Origin: Planctomycetaceae bacterium
Lineage (GTDB): Bacteria > Planctomycetota > Planctomycetia > Pirellulales > Pirellulaceae
Length of the DNA stretch: 7,314 nucleotides
Direction: 5' to 3'
Assembly (NCBI GenBank): GCA_005773145.1
Contig: SXHS01000025.1
Location: 1-7,314, forward strand
In this document: in pieces, positions 5,227 to 7,314 of the stretch
Numbering within the stretch: the first letter of the stretch is position 1
How the letters are laid out: the number at the start of each line of letters is the position of its first letter
Program-made: the position numbers and the translations under genes
Notes under the pieces: generated by a model
Seen by the model: only the letters and a program-made list of their open reading frames with translations
Told to the model about the DNA's origin: nothing
Database searches by the model: none

Positions 5227-6075
5227 ATGATGGGAGAAACAATTAACAAATTCCTTTCCCTTTCCTCCGAGGCGTTCGAGAAGAGCTTGGTCGACTTGGG
5301 GCAGAAGCTCACCGCCTTGGGCGCTGAGACTATCATCGCGCTGGTGGTCCTGGTCGTTGGGTTCGCCGTGGCGCGGCTGGTGGGCCGATTGTCCACCCAA
5401 TTGGCGGATCGCATCGGCCTGCAACGTGCTGCTGAGAACGGCGGCGTTGTGCATTCCATGCGTCAGGTTGGCATCCAGCGCACCGTCCCTCAGGTTGTTG
5501 GCACCATCATGTTTTGGTTGGTGATGTTCGTATCTGTGATGACGGTTTGTAATGTATTGCATTTGGATGCGGCCACGAACGCTATGTCGGAGGTCGTCGG
5601 CTACATACCGAAGATCTTGGTGGCTACGATCATCGTCGTCGTCGGACTCCTGTTGGCCAGTCTGATGCGTGGCGTGATTGCCACCGGGACCGATCGGCTC
5701 GGATTGACCTATGCCCCGCAGTTGGCGAACGCCGCCTATTACTTGTTGGCCATGATGGTCATGATCGCCGCATTCGACCAATTGGACGTTCAGTTCGCGC
5801 TACTCAATCAGGCGATCTTGATTGTCTTCGGCGGATTGGCCCTCGGTTTCGGCCTGGCATTCGGCTTAGGAGGCCGTGACGTGGTGGGGGGGATTCTGGC
5901 TGGTTACTATGTACGGCAACGATTGCAGACGGGCGATCATGTCGTGGTTGGGGACTACGAAGGACGCGTGCGTGAAGTCGGCCCAGTTGCCACGGTGATT
6001 GAATCCGACGAGAATGGTCTGCTGCATCGCCGTAGCATTCCGAATACTCGGATGCTGAACGAAGCCGTTCGCTAG
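5227..6075 (+). CDS. MscS-family mechanosensitive ion channel, short form
   Basis: The 282-residue product is an inner-membrane protein with about five predicted membrane helices, numbered from this start: 34-54 (ETIIALVVLVVGFAVARLVG), 89-109 (VVGTIMFWLVMFVSVMTV), 126-148 (IPKILVATIIVVVGLLLASL), 168-184 (AAYYLLAMMVMIAAF) and a pore-lining stretch at about 192-224 rich in Gly/Ala (GGLALGFGLAFGLGGRDVVGG). The following region (about 225-282: QTGDHVVVGDYEGRVREVG, then RRSIPNTRMLNEAVR) is the MscS beta domain. Such channels open when membrane tension rises and release solutes during osmotic downshift. The protein ends just after the beta domain, so the large C-terminal alpha/beta vestibule of Escherichia coli MscS is absent; the extra N-terminal helices resemble the conserved 'TM_helix' repeat seen in some family members. 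It lies 101 bp after the small hydrophobic gene and may share its transcript. Confidence 0.88.
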   Translation: MMGETINKFLSLSSEAFEKSLVDLGQKLTALGAETIIALVVLVVGFAVARLVGRLSTQLADRIGLQRAAENGGVVHSMRQVGIQRTVPQVVGTIMFWLVMFVSVMTVCNVLHLDAATNAMSEVVGYIPKILVATIIVVVGLLLASLMRGVIATGTDRLGLTYAPQLANAAYYLLAMMVMIAAFDQLDVQFALLNQAILIVFGGLALGFGLAFGLGGRDVVGGILAGYYVRQRLQTGDHVVVGDYEGRVREVGPVATVIESDENGLLHRRSIPNTRMLNEAVR

Positions 6076-6109
6076 TCACAGCGACGTGCAAACGATGAAC
6101 ACTGACACG

Positions 6110-6136
6110 ACCCCGAAATCCCTACGGATTCGGGGT
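6110..6136 (+). terminator. Hairpin terminator after the channel gene
   Basis: CCCCGAAATCC (6111-6121) pairs with GGATTCGGGG (6126-6135), a 10-bp, mostly GC stem with one bulged A and a CTAC loop. A6110-T6136 can extend it. The tail is only TTG, so the T tract is weak. It sits 35 nt after the channel stop and before the next gene, as expected for an end of transcription. Confidence 0.6.
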
Positions 6137-6163
6137 TGTGCGCGTTGGTAGCCGTAGGTGCCC

Positions 6164-6170
6164 GGGGGAG
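6164..6170 (+). promoter_or_regulatory. Ribosome binding site that decides the RNase HII-like start
   Basis: GGGGGAG ends 6 nt before ATG 6177. The family motif (VGVDEAG) then begins five residues into the protein, as in RNase HII. The upstream GTG at 6138 lies just after the terminator hairpin and adds residues without family similarity. Confidence 0.6.
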
Positions 6171-6176
6171 TTATGG

Positions 6177-7145
6177 ATGGAATTGTTGGTCGGCGTGGAT
6201 GAAGCCGGGTATGGTCCCAATCTGGGGCCACTAGTCGTATCTGCCACGGTCTGGCGCAGCGATCACGACCGGTTATCCGACCGCTGGTCCGAACGTCTCG
6301 CTCCCCATGTGGTCCCGGCGTCCGCCGCTGCGCGGCACGCTGCCACATCCGTGGTGATGGACGATTCGAAACGCCTCTATCAGCCGGCACGCGGAGTGGG
6401 CCTATTGGAACGCGGAGTCCTGGCGGCCATCTGGTGCAGTGGTCTTCGGGTGGAATCGTCGTCCCAGCTGTGGGCGACGCTCGACCCGGCGGGCGCAAGC
6501 GAACGCCGGAGTTTGCCCTGGTACGCGGCGCATGATTGTCGGTTGCCGCAATCTCCAACTGCCGTCGATCTACCTCAAGTTGCCGAACGCATGTCAACGG
6601 GGCTGCGCTCCTGTGGAGTCGAAATCGTGCAGCTCGCCTCCGTGGCCGTCGAGCCCGCGCACTGGAACCAATTGCTGCAAAAATGGGGGAGTAAGGGGAC
6701 CGTCTTGACGCAGGTCTCACTGCAACTGGTGCGGCAGGTCATCGATCCGTGGAGGGGGGTTCCTATCCGAGTGGTTTGCGACAAACACGGAGGTCGCAAT
6801 TGCTACGCAGCCGCCTTGCAGCATGTCTTTCCGGAAACGCGGATACAAGTCGGTACCGAAGGACGTGCGTCCAGTCACTACAGCTGGGGAGAGCCCGGGG
6901 CGGAGCGTCGGATCCAGTTTCGCTCTGGCGGTGAAGCGTTTTTACCCACCGCCTTGGCCTCCATGACCTCGAAGTACCTGCGGGAATTGGCCATGCAAGC
7001 CTTCAATCGATTTTGGCAAGCCCATCAGCCACAATTGCGCCCCACGGCTGGGTACCCAGTGGATGCCCGTCGCTTCAAGGCCGAGATCGCTCCCCTCCAA
7101 TCGGCCTTGGGCATCTCGGACCAAATGGTCTGGCGCGAACGATGA
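6177..7145 (+). CDS. RNase HII-like protein, enlarged and with altered motifs
   Basis: The 322-residue product carries the RNase HII pattern in order: GVDEAGYGPNLGPLVV (6-21, acidic Asp8 and Glu9), DDSK (62-65), CDKHGG (201-206, Asp202 as third acidic residue), SMTSKYLRELAM (262-273, equivalent to the S-x-x-AKVxRD segment) and GYPVDARRF (292-300, equivalent to GYxTxxHLEAL). RNase HII cuts RNA in RNA-DNA hybrids, including single ribonucleotides in DNA, with two metal ions. Several features depart from it: the GRG nucleic-acid-recognition tripeptide is GYG, the last acidic residue is Glu270 rather than Asp, and the protein is about 120 residues longer than the usual ~200, the extra lying between the DSK and third acidic motifs and before DSK. 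It may be a divergent nuclease or a paralogue with another substrate. It has its own ribosome binding site and lies behind a terminator, so it is probably transcribed separately. Confidence 0.78.
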   Translation: MELLVGVDEAGYGPNLGPLVVSATVWRSDHDRLSDRWSERLAPHVVPASAAARHAATSVVMDDSKRLYQPARGVGLLERGVLAAIWCSGLRVESSSQLWATLDPAGASERRSLPWYAAHDCRLPQSPTAVDLPQVAERMSTGLRSCGVEIVQLASVAVEPAHWNQLLQKWGSKGTVLTQVSLQLVRQVIDPWRGVPIRVVCDKHGGRNCYAAALQHVFPETRIQVGTEGRASSHYSWGEPGAERRIQFRSGGEAFLPTALASMTSKYLRELAMQAFNRFWQAHQPQLRPTAGYPVDARRFKAEIAPLQSALGISDQMVWRER

Positions 7146-7245
7146 CCTGGCCCATGGGGCTGGACCACGCCGCTGCAACCAGCCTAGACTGGGTTGTGAA
7201 GGCGTCGGCGGTGTTCAGCGGAAGCCGGCCGATGGCGCAGGTAAC

Positions 7246-7314
7246 ATGAATCCCGATTCTGATCAGTCAGGCACACAGCGACTCAGGCACACAGCGACTC
7301 AGGCACACAGCGAC
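7246..7314 (+). CDS. Possible start of a new gene running off the right edge
   Basis: ATG 7246 opens a frame of 23 codons with no stop before the window ends: MNPDSDQSGTQR then LRHTATQAHSD. AGG (7239-7241) is a weak ribosome binding site about 4 nt upstream. The codons from about residue 8 onward are the 16-bp tandem repeat. All three plus-strand frames of the repeat lack stops, so an open frame here is weak evidence. No function can be assigned. Confidence 0.35.
   Translation, partial: MNPDSDQSGTQRLRHTATQAHSD
7267..7314. repeat. 16-bp direct tandem repeat, three perfect copies, reaching the edge
   Basis: TCAGGCACACAGCGAC occurs at 7267-7282, 7283-7298 and 7299-7314 with no mismatch. The array is cut by the window, so the true copy number is unknown. 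The unit is not a multiple of three, so each added or lost copy would shift any reading frame through it. Confidence 0.97.

Noticed and set aside
4854..5246. 130-codon plus-strand frame rich in Cys and Pro
   Set aside because: It overlaps the sigma factor end and the 76-residue gene; the shorter frame has a coherent charged-then-hydrophobic pattern and begins cleanly after the sigma factor stop.
5122..5781. 219-codon His/Asp/Gln-rich open frame on the minus strand
   Set aside because: It is antisense to the membrane helices of the channel; the His/Asp/Gln richness is the usual mirror of hydrophobic codons.
6077..6085. CACAGCGAC, a 9-nt match to the terminal 16-bp repeat
   Set aside because: It is a single partial copy far from the array, compatible with chance.
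6076..6720. 214-codon Arg/Pro-rich open frame on the minus strand
   Set aside because: It is antisense to the RNase HII-like gene and crosses the terminator hairpin; composition is typical of a shadow.

Overview
The window looks like ordinary chromosomal DNA from a high-GC, Gram-negative-type bacterium, most likely a planctomycete (Pirellulales-like). The reasons are a FadL-type outer-membrane barrel gene, an S1-domain protein ending in a Gly/Arg-rich tail closing on FGLKW, an ECF sigma factor paired with a tiny membrane-prone protein, and G-run ribosome binding sites. The lineage is inferred from gene style only. I see no tRNA, rRNA, CRISPR array, insertion sequence or phage gene.

Layout. 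Left third, minus strand: a mandelate racemase/muconate lactonizing enzyme (enolase superfamily) gene (2446-1292), then, after a 294-bp gap, a FadL/OMPP1-type outer-membrane transport protein (997-1) whose C-terminus lies beyond the left edge. This second gene runs off the window without a stop, so a simple ORF listing misses it. Centre and right, plus strand: a four-repeat S1-domain RNA-binding protein (2679-4187) with a sigma70-like promoter and a structured ~100-nt leader; an ECF sigma factor (4304-4873) followed after 21 bp by a 76-residue hydrophobic protein (4895-5125); an MscS-family channel (5227-6075) closed by a hairpin terminator; an atypical, enlarged RNase HII-like protein (6177-7145); and probably the first codons of another gene (7246 onward), carrying three perfect copies of a 16-bp tandem repeat that reach the right edge.

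How the genes may fit together. The enolase-superfamily enzyme and the S1 gene are divergent and share a 232-bp control region. The sigma factor and the small protein form a likely two-gene regulatory unit, the small protein being a candidate membrane-bound modulator; the channel gene may be read from the same transcript. The RNase HII-like gene appears to be separate.

The points most worth a second look are the S1 leader RNA, the altered RNase HII motifs, the frame-shifting 16-bp repeat at the right edge, the sigma factor/small protein pair with its C9 tract, and the non-standard active site of the enolase-superfamily protein. I found no clear multi-gene novel system.
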